From: Cyanophora paradoxa
Lineage: Eukaryota > Glaucocystophyceae > Cyanophorales > Cyanophoraceae
Direction of reading: 5' to 3'
Assembly (NCBI GenBank): GCA_004431415.1
Contig: QPMI01000127.1
Span: 1 to 64,000, forward strand
DNA: 64,000 bases
Shown: in pieces, positions 26,109 through 34,604 of the stretch
Layout: the number at the start of each line of letters is the position of its first letter
Numbering within the stretch: the stretch's first letter is position 1
Made by a program: the position numbers and the translations under genes
The notes under the pieces: model-generated
Told to the model about the DNA's origin: nothing
The model's input: the letters and a program-made list of their open reading frames with translations, nothing else
Database searches by the model: none

Positions 26109-26612
26109 ATGGCCAGCCTGCGCAAGAGCGTGGGCGGCCCTGGGCCGAGGCGCCCGCCGGCGGCGGGCCGGCCCCCGCGCGCGTACCTCCGTAGCCCTCA
26201 TCCCCGCGCTCCACCGGCGGCGCGCCCCCAGCGACTGGTGGAAGGTCTGCCAGGAGGCGGCCGACAGCGATGACGACGACAGCGACTACGAAGACGATGG
26301 TGGCGGCAGCAGCCCTCGCCCACGGACCGCCCGAGCGGCTCACGTTCAGCACCCTCCGGCACGGGCGCCCGCCGCCCGGCCCCGCGGTGATGTGCAGTCC
26401 CGAGGAGCGCGAGCGGGCCCTCGTCGTCCGCGACGAGCTCGCGATCGCCGGCAGGTACGCCATCGAGGTGCCGGAGATCTACGAGGTTCGTCGGCGGGCC
26501 CCGCCCGGCGCATCCGCCCTCCGAGCGTGCGCGCACAGGTCGACGAGCTGGTCCTGGCCAGGGGCGACTGGCCCGGCTCCTTCGGCGGCTGGTTCTTCTC
26601 CCGCGTGAAGGA
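26109..26612 (+). CDS. Hypothetical protein with one intron, 3'-cut
   Basis: ATG 26,109 (MASLRKSVGGPGPRRPP). After frame changes: PSDWWKVCQEAADSDDDDSD, LTFSTLRHGRPPPGPAVMCS, ALVVRDELAIAGRYAIEVPE, IYE. A 53-bp GT-AG segment (26,486-26,538, starting GTTCGT, ending GCACAG) separates this from VDELVLARGDWPGSFGGWFF; splicing restores one frame. The 3' end meets a minus-strand gene at about 26,620, beside a duplicated GCGAGCGGGC. No family recognised. Confidence 0.45.
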
Positions 26613-26639
26613 CGGCGCGAGCGGGCGCGAGCGGGCGCG

Positions 26640-27257
26640 AACCTGGCACAGAAAGCTGTCCTCCTGCTTATCGAACGGCTTGCTCCTGAACCTGGCCATC
26701 TCGAGCCGCCGGTGCTGCTGGGCCTTCCACCAGGACTCGGGCGCATCACCCCCCGGCGGCGAATGAAGCAACCGGGCGCGCTTCGGCGCGCTGCTGCCGT
26801 CGGCGCTGCTCCTGCTGCTCATCGCCTTCAGCTCATCGGGCGCGATACGGAGCTTGAACAGCGGCCCGTCGGCGGCCGGTTGACCGCACATGAAGCAGGA
26901 CGACGGGCACGCGTCCTTCGTGATGTCGCACGCGGGGAGGCAGTTGAAGCACGTGAAGGAGTTGGAGGGCGCCGGGCACGACTCGGGCGGCGACGAGGCG
27001 AGGGCCACCAGGAGCGAGACGAGCGAGCAGTGCGGGCTGCCCGGTATGCAGCTCACGTGCGACAGGGCACCGCAGCCCGTGCACTCGACCATGCGGTCGC
27101 CGGGGGCGGCGAACGCCGCGCCCCCGGAGCACGGGGCCTTGCACCCACATCCTGATCTCGTGCCACTCGGCGGTGCTCGAGGCGAGGACCGGCTCCTCCT
27201 CCCCCCGGAGCCAGAGCTCCCAGTTGAGGTCCAGGTGGACGTCGGAGCGGGCAGGTG

Positions 27258-27289
<32 letters not shown>

Positions 27290-27425
27290 CAGCAGCAAGG
27301 GTCGGGCGTACGCGCTTCTCGGTCAGCTGGCACGCGGCGGCGAGGCCGGCGAAGGCCGGGAAGTCCGAACCGATCGCCGAGATGATCAGGTCCAGCAGGG
27401 CATCCTCGAGCTGGCGAACAGTCAA
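26640..27425 (-). CDS. PHD-type zinc-finger protein, frame-broken
   Basis: ATG 27,425: MTVRQLEDALLDLIISAIGS, a poly-Ala tract from a CAG-type triplet run (27,257-27,290), then in shifted frames DVHLDLNWELWLRGEEEPVL and CKAPCSGG...MVECTGCGALSHVSCIPG...SFTCFNCLPACDITKDACPSSCFMCG. The Cys4-His-Cys3-like spacing with CxGCxxxxHxxC fits a PHD finger, a chromatin or SUMO-ligase-associated module; more Cys pairs follow. The end (ESWWKAQQHRRLEMARFRSK) is cut near 26,640. Confidence 0.5.
27257..27290 (+). repeat. (CAG)n triplet run
   Basis: About ten CAG triplets, coding for poly-Ala in the minus-strand PHD-type gene. The frame of that gene changes close to this run, suggesting length errors or natural slippage. 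Confidence 0.75.
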
Positions 27426-27431
27426 GTCCGG

Positions 27432-27895
27432 ACCGGAGCCTCTTCGTCGAGCTCCCCGAGGAGGCTGCGGCGCCCCTCGCGCGCGCCCTGGGCGGCCCCG
27501 GCGTGCCTCCTCTGCCCCGAGCTGGTCGAGCGGGCCCTCCTCCTCCTCCCGCCGCGCACGAGCGCGGCGTGCTTCCTCGACGGCCCCGCCATCGGGGGGA
27601 ACCCGCTCGAGCTGCCCTACCTGTGCGGCCTGGAGGGGGGGGAAGGCGGCTCAAACAGGGCCTTCGAGGGGCGCGGGCCGGTCGGGTGCATCTCGCTCAG
27701 CCGGGAGGGGGCGCCGGCGGGCCGCGGCCCGCGGCCGCCCCTCCTCCCGCTGGCGCCGGCGCTCTTCCACTCCCTCGCCTGCACGGGCCGCGGCCGCGGC
27801 CCGCGCCGGCCCTCGCCGCCGCCGCCGCCGCGCCGCCGGCCCCTGCCGCCACAGGCCGGGGGTGGGTATACAACGTACCTGATCGAGCGCGGCCA
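27432..27895 (+). CDS. Hypothetical protein (possible F-box-type adaptor), frame-broken
   Basis: Reads SLFVELPEEAAAPLARALGG, then after a shift CPELVERALLLLPPRTSAAC, FLDGPAIGGNPLELPYLCGL, NRAFEGRGPVGCISLSREG, LLPLAPALFHSLACTG, followed by a GCC-rich low-complexity tail. The leucine/proline pattern CPELVERALLLLPP recalls an F-box helix, but the evidence is thin. Confidence 0.35.
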
Positions 27896-27904
27896 GATCG
27901 TGGA

Positions 27905-28215
27905 CCGCGACGGTCGCCCTCGAGGGGGAGCGGGCCGGCACGCCGGCCGACCACCTTGACCACGCCCTCGCCCCGCTGGTCCTCGCGTGCAACGTGCACG
28001 TGCTCCTCCTCGCGCTGCGCGGCGCATGCGACGGCCCCCTGCGCCCTGCCTACGTGGGGGCCGCCCTGGGGCTGGCGGCCCTCGGGGGCCTGCTCTTCCG
28101 CCTCGCCCGCAGCACGCATGCTGCCCCCGGGCCCCAATACGAGCTCCTCCACCCCTGGTGGCACCTGGCGGCGGGCGCCGGCACATGGGCCCTCTTCGCG
28201 AGCATGGCGCGCTGA
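27905..28215 (+). CDS. Multi-pass membrane protein tail, possibly alkaline-ceramidase-like
   Basis: Frame VALEGERAGTPADHLDHALA, VLACNVHVLLLALRG, YVGAALGLAALGGLLFRLA, YELLHPWWHLAAGAGTWALF, stop at 28,215. Three hydrophobic helices and the LHPWWHLxxGxGTW motif resemble the last helix of alkaline ceramidases and the wider CREST membrane-hydrolase superfamily, where the His is a metal ligand. The N-terminal two thirds of such an enzyme are missing. Sphingolipid genes are known in some algal viruses, which makes this plausible but unproven. Confidence 0.35.
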
Positions 28216-28250
28216 ACATTTTTCGGCATGTGGGGTTGTGTAAACACCCC

Positions 28251-28680
28251 ATGGTCTCCGCCGCCTCCGCCTCCTCCTCCGACGCCGACTCGGCGCCGGA
28301 GCGCATCCTCCTCCAGGCCCTGGCCGTTGGTGCCGCCTGGCAGCTCCTCCCCCGGGCCCACTTCTTTGGGAAGGAGGAAGCGAAACGCTGGGTCCCCTGG
28401 GTCGGTCGCTTCTTCACCGCCTCCGTCGCTGCCCGCGTCGCCGCGTTCCTCTTCTGGCGGTTCTTTGACCGCGACCACCTCAACGCCTCCCTCACGGCGA
28501 ACCGCTGGGACGCCTTCAACTTTTACGGCACCCTGACGGCGGTCGCGGCCATCTTCTTCTTCGCCGTCTTCCCCGCCTCGTGGGTCTCCGTCCCCGCCTT
28601 CGTCGGCCTCCTCCTGGCCTGGTACCCGGTCGCCCTCTGGGCCGAGTCGCGCGTCTTCAACGCCGATGCCGCCGGGCGGG
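28251..28680 (+). CDS. Multi-pass membrane protein, 3'-cut
   Basis: ATG 28,251, 29 nt after a T-run. Reads ERILLQALAVGAAWQLLPRA, WVPWVGRFFTASVAARVAAF, FYGTLTAVAAIFFFAVFPAS, WVSVPAFVGLLLAWYPVALW, AESRVFNADAAG: four probable membrane helices. The frame then runs into a minus-strand gene and is cut near 28,680. No family recognised. Confidence 0.5.
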
Positions 28681-28878
28681 GCCGCGCGCGGCGCGCAGCG
28701 CCGCCGCGAGGCCCGCGGCGGCCGTCGCCAGCGGCGGCGGCGCGTCCGCGAGCGCCGCCAGGAGCCCGGTCGCCGCCCAGGCCGCGAAGAAGCGCTCGGC
28801 CGCGGTGCCCCCGGGATCCGGAACGGGCGCGGGCGTGGCGCCCGGCGCCGGTGCGCATGCGGCGGGCGCGGTGCACAT
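28680..28878 (-). CDS. Hypothetical membrane protein, N-terminal fragment
   Basis: ATG 28,878: MCTAPAACAPAPGATPAPV, ERFFAAWAATGLLAALADAP, ATAAAGLAAALRA. Two Ala-rich hydrophobic stretches. Eight A at 28,923-28,930 form a coding-strand T-run 44 nt upstream. Cut tail-to-tail against the preceding membrane protein. Confidence 0.4.
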
Positions 28879-28964
28879 GGCGCCGTCGCCGGTCGGTCTG
28901 GGAGATGGAGGGGGGTACAGCGAAAAAAAATGTCGAGCATGTGTACTACGTACACTGAAGGAAC

Positions 28965-29240
28965 ATGGCGCTTATCATACCTGCAGCCGGCAAGTGCGAA
29001 GACCTTGCCACCGACGACTTCGGTGATCGCCTGGAGGTCATGAGCGACCTATTCGGGCGGCTCGACCGGAAGGGATTCAACGGCAGCTGCAATGCGCCCC
29101 AGAAGCGGTACACTCTGACGGACAGCGTGAAGATCACGGGCGCCGATGCAGTGGGCGCGCTCCGGGAAATCTACACCGCGATGCGGACTGCGCCGGAGGA
29201 CCGGGGCGCGGCCGGCGTCCTGGGCGCGGACGACTCGAGT
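28965..29240 (+). CDS. Hypothetical protein, N-terminal fragment
   Basis: ATG 28,965: MALIIPAAGKCEDLATDDFG, DRLEVMSDLFGRLDRKGFNG, CNAPQKRYTLTDSVKITGAD, VGALREIYTAMRTAPEDRG. A low-GC soluble protein, cut near 29,240 where a minus-strand gene ends. No family recognised. Confidence 0.45.
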
Positions 29241-29975
29241 GGCAGTGGCGGTTCTGGGCTTGGTCCCGGCGGAAGGCATCCCGGAGCTGCCTGTCATCCT
29301 CATCGGCGAGCCGTGCCACGGTGGCCGCGTCGAGGCGATCGACCGTGTACCCGGGGTCGTGCCCGGGTTGGCCCTGCTGACGAGAGAAGAGCGGCATCGT
29401 GCAGTAACCGTAAGTCCCGGAGGCAGACCGGGGCATGCGCGGGTCCGCGGTGACGGGGCTGCCGCCGCCGGCCACCTGCACGATTGAGGACCTCGCAAAG
29501 TTGCCGAGGAGGGGTTCCGTGCCGCTGGTAATATAGGGCAGCTCGGTGAACCCGGGGCACCTCAGGGGGGGGGGCCCGGGGCGGCCGGGGGGCATCCAGG
29601 GGGCCGCAATGGGGATGAAAGCGGGGTACTCGGGAAGAATGACAAGCTTGTCCCCTCTGGCCGTGTCAAGCGTTCTCTCTCGCTCGTTACCTCCGACCAG
29701 TAGGCCGAACACGCGCCTCACGTCATTCATGTTGAGTCTGAATTTCTGAGCCGCCTTGAAGAGCCGCCGCGTTCGTGTGGGCCCCGCGACCTCGTTTGTC
29801 GAGTTCTTTACCTCGTCCTCCTTCAGCGGACCTATGATGTTCACGAAGATCTGGTAATACTGTCTTTCACTCTTGCTGGACTCTTTGTTAGGTCGGACCA
29901 GGAAGTTGACTGGGACCCGAGTGGCCGGGTCGTACATGGCCCACTCCGCGAGTTTAATGATGCGGATCGTCCCGA
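29240..29975 (-). CDS. Hypothetical protein, cut at both ends
   Basis: Minus strand from about 29,975: GTIRIIKLAEWAMYDPATRV, PVNFLVRPNKESSKSERQYY, QIFVNIIGPLKEDEVKNS, RRLFKAAQKFRLNMNDVRRV, FGLLVGGNERERTLDTARGD, KLVILPEYPAFIPIAAPWMP, then a Gly/Pro-rich part and TVDRLDAATVARLADEDDRQ. An ATG at 29,937 is in frame, but the sense extends before it to a junction at 29,975. Low GC; probably a structural protein by its composition, though no family was recognised. Confidence 0.45.
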
Positions 29976-29979
29976 CGTG

Positions 29980-30483
29980 GTGCTCGTTGCCGGGTACAGG
30001 GCCACGCCCCCTGCCCTCGGACCTCTCGTCGGCCTTCGAGATCGGGGCGCAGGTGGCCCGCCTGGCGGCGCCGCCTGCCTGGGACGGGGAGCCCTACCAG
30101 CCGCCCGCGGCGGCCTCGCCCGCGGCCCCCGACCTGCGCGGCGGGCCCGGGCCGGTCCCGGAGGTGGTACCAGGGCCGGCCCTGCCGCCGGCGCACCTGC
30201 TCACCTACCACGTCGTCTGGCCCGACGCCCCCGGCACGGGGAGGCTCGACCTCGCGGCCTACCGCATATCACGCGGCATCTTCGTCCTGGCGGCGCGCTC
30301 CAACCCCGCCGCCTGCCTCGCCCTGCGCTCCGCCGACGACCCCGACCCCGAGGGGGCCTCGCTCACCCGCTGGGACCCTCGAACTGGCGCGCGCGCGGCG
30401 CGGCCGCCTTCTGTTCGAAGGGCGCGGTCGTCTGCTGCTGCTGCTGCTGCTGCTGCAGAGATACGAGGAGGGCCATGGTCTAG
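29980..30483 (+). CDS. Hypothetical protein, 5'-cut, with triplet run
   Basis: Frame PLPSDLSSAFEIGAQVARLA, APDLRGGPGPVPEVVPGPAL, HLLTYHVVWPDAPGTGRLDL, AYRISRGIFVLAARSNPAAC, ALRSADDPDPEGASLTRWDP. A CTG triplet run at about 30,431-30,452 and a frame change precede the stop at 30,483. No family recognised. Confidence 0.4.
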   Translation: MLVAGYRATPPALGPLVGLRDRGAGGPPGGAACLGRGALPAARGGLARGPRPARRARAGPGGGTRAGPAAGAPAHLPRRLARRPRHGEARPRGLPHITRHLRPGGALQPRRLPRPALRRRPRPRGGLAHPLGPSNWRARGAAAFCSKGAVVCCCCCCCCRDTRRAMV

Positions 30484-30533
30484 ATCTGGTCGGTCCGTCT
30501 TTGTGCGTCGCCGGTACCCCCCCCCCCCCCACT

Positions 30534-30928
30534 CTACCGCGCCACGAGCAACACCACGAGCAGCACCGCGGCTCCGATGAGGAGTATGTTGTTGTCCACG
30601 CCTTTAATGAGCTGCCCGCCGGCCGCGCCGTTCGTGCTCGTGGTCGTGCCGCCGCCGCCGCCGCTCGCGCCTCCCGTGCTGCCGCTGATCCCCCCGAACG
30701 AGCCGCCCGTGCTCGGGTTCATGACGGTCTGCTGCGTCTGGTTCCCCGAGATGTTGCAGGAGAAGGTGACGTTGTTCCCCGTCCCGGTCATGCCGATGGC
30801 CCCCGAGCGGATCGTGCACGTGCGCACGTTCGCCGTGCACTTGGCCCCGGACTCGGTCGTGAGGAGGATGTCCTGGATGCCGGACTGCGTGCAGGGGTTC
30901 ACCCCGGATGCACCGGACGTCGCCTACT
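30534..30928 (-). CDS. Membrane-anchored Thr/Gly-rich virion-type protein, 5'-cut
   Basis: Minus strand: CTQSGIQDILLTTESGAKCT, VRTCTIRSGAIGMTGTGNNV, FSCNISGNQTQQTVMNP, a Gly/Ser/Thr linker, then a C-terminal anchor (ILLIGAAVLLVVLLVAR) and stop at 30,534. Cys spacing and the C-terminal anchor recall the myristoylated virion membrane proteins of NCLDVs, but only the end is present, since stop codons lie just before 30,928. The resemblance is a guess from layout. Confidence 0.45.
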
Positions 30929-30984
30929 ACCCGCCCGCACTCTACGCCGACTCGGGCTTGGATGTACGTGCGCGCGCCCACCGC

Positions 30985-31158
30985 CGCCGCCGCCGGGCTC
31001 CGGGTCGACGAAGATGAAGTTGACGATCGGCGCGTGCTGCGGTTCGCTGGGCTCCGGCCCGGAAAAGCGTGCTATCGGGAAGGTGTCGAGCCCGGCGCCG
31101 ACGTACAGGAGCGTGCGCGCCGGTCGCTGGGCGCCGGTCCGGCCACGCTGCTGCGGCG
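30985..31158 (-). CDS. Fragment with methyltransferase-like motif
   Basis: ATG 31,158: MPPQQRGRTGAQRPARTLLY, VGAGLDTFPIARFSGPEPSE, IVNFIFVDPEP. The LLYVGAGLDTFPI...FIFVD pattern resembles motif I and II of class I SAM-dependent methyltransferases. It is only about 55 residues long and then turns into low complexity, so the bulk of the gene is missing. A TATA-type stretch lies about 90 nt upstream. Confidence 0.4.
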
Positions 31159-31244
31159 GCATGCGTGCGTGCGTGCGCGCGCGGGCGCCGGACGGACCGT
31201 TGGGGGGGTACACACTGATGTGGCGCGTCGGACGGACGGACCTG

Positions 31245-31267
31245 CCGTATATATATACATATATAGC
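31245..31267 (-). promoter_or_regulatory. TATA-type stretch
   Basis: TATATATATACATATATAG in a GC-rich region, upstream of the minus-strand fragment starting at 31,158 and downstream of the gene ending at 31,285. Confidence 0.35.
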
Positions 31268-31284
31268 ACAGCGACCGAGCTAGC

Positions 31285-31555
31285 TTATCTCCACTGCCAC
31301 TGGCTCCTATGGTCACGCTTGTAGCTGCGGACCTCGAGCGCCGCCGCTGGCGCCGCCGCCGGGCGCGCGACCCGGACGCCCATCTCGAGGTCGACGTCCG
31401 CCGCGTCCGCGTCGACCCAGGCGCGCTGCACCACGAAGAAGGCTTGCGGGGGCCGCGACGGCGCGAGGCGCTCGACCGTCGCCGTGGCCAGCTCCAGGGT
31501 CGAGTACACAGGCGTGGGATCGCTTCGGCGCCTCCATCTCGCGCTCGGGGTACAT
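31285..31555 (-). CDS. Small hypothetical protein, one frame change
   Basis: ATG 31,555 (MYPEREMEAPKRSHA), then in a shifted frame TPVYSTLELATATVERLAPS, AFFVVQRAWVDADAADVDLE, MGVRVARPAAAP, LEVRSYKRDHRSQWQWR, stop at 31,285. About 90 residues with strand-rich core. No family recognised. Confidence 0.4.
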
Positions 31556-31716
31556 CGACCTTCGTTCGCGCGCAGTGCACCTTTAGATTCGTGGAGGCCG
31601 GTTCGGTCCGACCTGTCCGTCGGCCGGCCAACCGGAGAGCCCGTCAATTGCAACATGTGTGCCATCTCTTTGCTTTGCCGCTGCCGCTGCCGGCGCCGAC
31701 CGACCGGCGCGCAGGT

Positions 31717-31780
31717 CCGACCGCAAGCGACCTCTGGGGGATGATCATGATCAGACCGCAAGCGACCTCTGGGGGAAGCT
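31717..31780 (+). repeat. Short direct repeat
   Basis: GACCGCAAGCGACCTCTGGG occurs twice about 38 bp apart, separated by ATGATCATGATC. Possibly a small duplication next to the triplet repeat block. Confidence 0.6.
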
Positions 31781-31906
31781 CGACGACGAGCGCTCGTCTT
31801 CTCCGCGGCGGGACCCGGACGTGCGCGCGCGCGCTCCGTTCCGCCTCTCCCCGCCCCGCCTGACGACGCCCGTGCCCGCGCCGCCCGCAGCCGGCGCCGA
31901 CTCTGC

Positions 31907-31937
31907 AGCAACAGCAGCAGCTCTGGCAGTTCTGGCT

Positions 31938-31969
<32 letters not shown>

Positions 31970-31982
31970 TGCTGCAACAGTT

Positions 31983-32055
<73 letters not shown>
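31907..32055 (+). repeat. Long interrupted (CAG)n triplet array
   Basis: About 150 bp of CAG/CTG triplets with interruptions (CTCTGGCAGTTCTGGCTG, GTGCTGCAACAGTTCTGG). In one plus frame it reads Gln-rich with Leu/Trp/Phe (LWQFWLQQ, VLQQFWQQ), in others poly-Ala or, on the minus strand, poly-Leu or poly-Cys. The minus strand to the right (MPQTGVDQIIPLPNEILDVV then KPWREAEG, about 32,139-32,060) looks like protein running into it. Which frame is used is unclear. Confidence 0.75.
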
Positions 32056-32057
<2 letters not shown>

Positions 32058-32164
32058 CTCCGCCTCCCTCCACGGCTTGACCACATCGAGAATCTCATTC
32101 GGGAGCGGGATGATCTGATCGACACCAGTCTGTGGCATGGTCCTGGCTATGCATTGCGGCGCCC

Positions 32165-32374
32165 CTACTTGATGGTGCCGGACGAGCCCGGTGCCCCCTC
32201 GGCGGTCGCCGCGAGCAGGACGATGGCAAACAGGCCGCCCATGCAGATCCAGAAGTCCTCCACCTGCTGCGGGCTCAGCCGCAGCGGGCTGCTTCTCGTG
32301 CCGTTGGTGCCGCCACGGTGGTTGTTGTTGTTGTTGTTGTTGTTCCTCAAGAGGAGCATGGTAGAGACGGACAT
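32165..32374 (-). CDS. Small membrane protein with poly-Asn
   Basis: ATG 32,374: MSVSTMLLLR, eight Asn from a GTT/AAC triplet run (plus strand 32,323-32,345), LRLSPQQVEDFWICMGGLFA then IVLLAATAEG and a stop at 32,165. One membrane helix near the C-terminus. About 70 residues, apparently complete. Confidence 0.5.
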   Translation of the reverse strand: MSVSTMLLLRNNNNNNNNHRGGTNGTRSSPLRLSPQQVEDFWICMGGLFAIVLLAATAEGAPGSSGTIK

Positions 32375-32579
32375 GTTTTGCACAACGACGGCGAGCCGGT
32401 CGGTCTGGGAGCCGAGGGGGGGTACGCCCGCCTGCTGCTCTACGCAGCGCGCACCAGCAGGCCGGTGCACGCACCCGGCCCGCTCCCAGGGAGCACCGAG
32501 AGCACCAGCACGCCGGGCCGGGCGGGGGTGCCGGTCCCGGGGCCGGGGCAGAGCACCCACATGTGGCTCGTAGATAATT

Positions 32580-33000
32580 GGTCCGATATCCTCCGGTACC
32601 GCCCACCAGGCCGGTGCAGACCTGCGCGCCCCACGTACACCAGCCTCGAGCAGGCTGGCGTAGTCCGCCCCTATAAGGACGCAGAGAACAAACATTGCAT
32701 TATCCCGAAGCAGGTTGCGGGCCTTGAGAGCCATCTGCCCCAATCTCCGACGAAACCCTGGGGTGGACCACTCCGGGGGGTCATTTGGGAACTCGCGTAT
32801 CAACCTTCGGTCCGAATCCCTTATCTCGTCCCGCGCCATCCTGAAGCTGGCGTAGAGGTTCAACTCGTCGGGCGATCCCATCAAGTACTCTGCCCCAGAC
32901 TTTGCAACCACAACCTGGGCCGTCTGCGCCGGCGTGTTGCCCCCGCTCGCGTATCTGCTGGAGGGCGGCCCGCGCCGACGCCAGGGCCCGCTCGCGGGCG
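32580..33000 (-). CDS. Hypothetical membrane-associated protein, cut at both ends
   Basis: Minus strand: SSRYASGGNTPAQTAQVVVA, KSGAEYLMGSPDELNLYASF, RMARDEIRDSDRRLIREFPN, WSTPGFRRRLGQMALKARNL, LRDNAMFVLCVLIGADYASL. Low GC. One hydrophobic segment. The same frame continues into low-complexity sequence on both sides. No family recognised. Confidence 0.4.
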
Positions 33001-33082
33001 GCAGCCCGCTCCTGCCGGGCGAGCGCGGCCTCCTGCGCATCCAGGGCGGCCCGCTGCTAGGGGGGGGGAGGGGCCTTAAGCG

Positions 33083-33327
33083 CTGAACGTGCCGAGAACA
33101 CGTACGTACACGCCCGGGAGGGCGGGGCCGGCGCCGCCGCCAAAACCGAGGAGGGCCCCCCCGTTCTGTTCGCTGGCGGCCTGGACGACCTGCTGGGCCC
33201 GCCAGCGAGCCTGATCGGGGTCGGGCTCGAACGCTGCTACAAGGCGGCGCGCGACTCCGGCCTGGCGAGGTACCTAGAGGGCGCGAGGGCCCGGATGCGG
33301 CTCGCCGCCGTCCAGCGGCTCAGCTAG
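33083..33327 (+). CDS. Hypothetical C-terminal fragment
   Basis: Plus frame without a start codon: AENTYVHAREGGAGAAAKTE, PVLFAGGLDDLLGPPASLIG, VGLERCYKAARDSGLARYLE, GARARMRLAAVQRLS, stop at 33,327. Protein-like composition but no family recognised. Confidence 0.35.
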
Positions 33328-33384
33328 GCGCCCGCCACCCGCCCCACCCCCTCTCCTCCGACGAATGGAAACAGCTGTACAGAT

Positions 33385-33420
33385 ATGGATTCACATACAC
33401 ACACACACACACACACACAC
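33385..33420 (+). repeat. (CA)n microsatellite
   Basis: CACACACA dinucleotide run immediately after the stop codon of the minus-strand gene at 33,424 (its 3' side). Confidence 0.75.
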
Positions 33421-33423
33421 TTC

Positions 33424-33783
33424 TTACAGATAGTACGAAGGAGTTTCGTTGCCGAAGATGCTGGAGGCATCGACGACCCGGACGCCCCGCGGGTGCTCGG
33501 AGAGGGGGTCGAGCTCCATGGTCTTCATGTTGTTCCTCTGCATCATGCCGTCGAAGACGCCCCGCAAATCCGGGGGGACCGCGGCACGGAGCTTGCGGTA
33601 GTCCTTCCACACGGCCATCAACGTTTGCTGGCAATCATCGCGCGTCTTCGGGTAGCTGAGCGGCACAAGGAGCCCATGCTTCGAGAGACGACTGCCGAAG
33701 GTCGTGTCCGAAGATGGCACGCAGATGGGCCGTTGAGACCGGGCCTGTAGCTGGGACGGACGTTGACATGGGAGAGCCGCCAC
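33424..33783 (-). CDS. Hypothetical protein
   Basis: Intact 119-residue frame, low GC: FGSRLSKHGLLVPLSYPKTR, DDCQQTLMAVWKDYRKLRAA, VPPDLRGVFDGMMQRNNMKT, ELDPLSEHPRGVRVVDASSI. ATG 33,783 is 6 nt after a strong hairpin. No family recognised; helix-rich middle. Confidence 0.55.
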   Translation of the reverse strand: MAALPCQRPSQLQARSQRPICVPSSDTTFGSRLSKHGLLVPLSYPKTRDDCQQTLMAVWKDYRKLRAAVPPDLRGVFDGMMQRNNMKTMELDPLSEHPRGVRVVDASSIFGNETPSYYL

Positions 33784-33788
33784 TGGTT

Positions 33789-33821
33789 ACTTCGGACTTT
33801 TTTTTAAGTCAAATCCGAAGT
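33789..33821. terminator. Hairpin with T-run, likely transcript-end signal
   Basis: ACTTCGGA (33,789-33,796) is inverted as TCCGAAGT (33,814-33,821), and an inner GACTT/AAGTC pair extends the stem; the loop holds a run of T. It lies between the stop of the glycine-rich gene (33,838) and the next minus-strand start. Mimivirus-like viruses end and polyadenylate transcripts at such palindromes; that role here is inference. Confidence 0.55.
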
Positions 33822-33837
33822 GAGCACGGTCTGCGGC

Positions 33838-34318
33838 TCAGTTCTGTATCACCACCAACCCACTCCCGCCGACCGGGGCATCGAAGCTGCCCCCGATCCC
33901 CACGCCCGCCTGGTAGTCCGAGTCCAACGAATTCCCCGGGGCCCGGCCGCCGGCGGCGGACGTGGAGCCACTGAAGACTCCGGGGCCGCCGTAATAGCTA
34001 GAGCCGCCCCCTCCAGGCCGGGAGCTGTCCCCAGCGGAACCTCCTCCGTAGTAGCCCGCGCCGCCGCAGCCACCTTTGAAGCCCACTATGTTGCCCCCCG
34101 TGTACTTGGAGCCTGCATACGCCCCAGAAAAGGAATTGCTCCCAGCCCCGCCCTCCGTCTGGGTACCGCCCTTGCCGCCATCGGCACGGCTCGAGTCGCC
34201 ACCCTGAAGGCCGCCGCCAAACCCGCCCGCTGCCACTTCCCCCCCGCCCCCGCCCCCGCCCGCTGTCATCAGATCATCTTCACCCCCTTGCAGGCGAATC
34301 GCGGACCGGCCTCCACCG
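33838..34318 (-). CDS. Glycine-rich surface/fibre protein, C-terminal module
   Basis: Minus strand: GGGRSAIRLQGGEDDLMTAG, GGKGGTQTEGGAGSNSFSGA, GGAGYYGGGSAGDSSRPGG, GGGSSYYGGPGVFSG, DYQAGVGIGGSFDAPVGGSG, LVVIQN, stop at 33,838. This is the natural end of Gly-rich tail domains (VGxGGSxGGxGLVVI). It begins exactly at the motif where the N-terminal part at 22.4-22.87 kb stops, so the two may be halves of one gene 11 kb apart. Confidence 0.65.
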
Positions 34319-34319
34319 T

Positions 34320-34604
34320 CGACTCGATGCGCCACCGGGTGGGGGCCTCCTTCGTCAGCCGCTGACGGCTGCGGGCGTGGACGCGCCCGCCGGCGAAGAA
34401 GCCCCGGACGGGGCCCGGGATCGCGCCCGAGTCGACGTGCGACCAGAACTCGAGCGCCCGCGTCCCGTCGGCGGCCCACCGCTCCGGTATCCTGCACCCG
34501 GCGCCGTGCACCAGCCGGAGCACGCGCGCGCCGTACGCGAGGTCCAGAGCCTGCTCCATGCCGCCGGCGCGCACGAGCACGGGCGGCAGCGCGACCGTGA
34601 TCAT
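34320..34604 (-). CDS. Hypothetical protein, N-terminal fragment
   Basis: ATG 34,604: MITVALPPVLVRAGGMEQAL, DLAYGARVLRLVHGAGCRIP, ERWAADGTRALEFWSHVDSG, AIPGPVRGFFAGGRVHARS. Cut near 34,320, where it runs straight into the glycine-rich module. No family recognised. Confidence 0.45.

Noticed and set aside
29134-29975. Major capsid protein
   Set aside because: Size and composition suggested a structural protein, but none of the double jelly-roll landmarks could be recognised.
31659-32573. Long poly-Ala plus frame through the CAG array
   Set aside because: Open only because CAG triplets lack stops in every frame; no non-repeat protein sense supports the poly-Ala reading.
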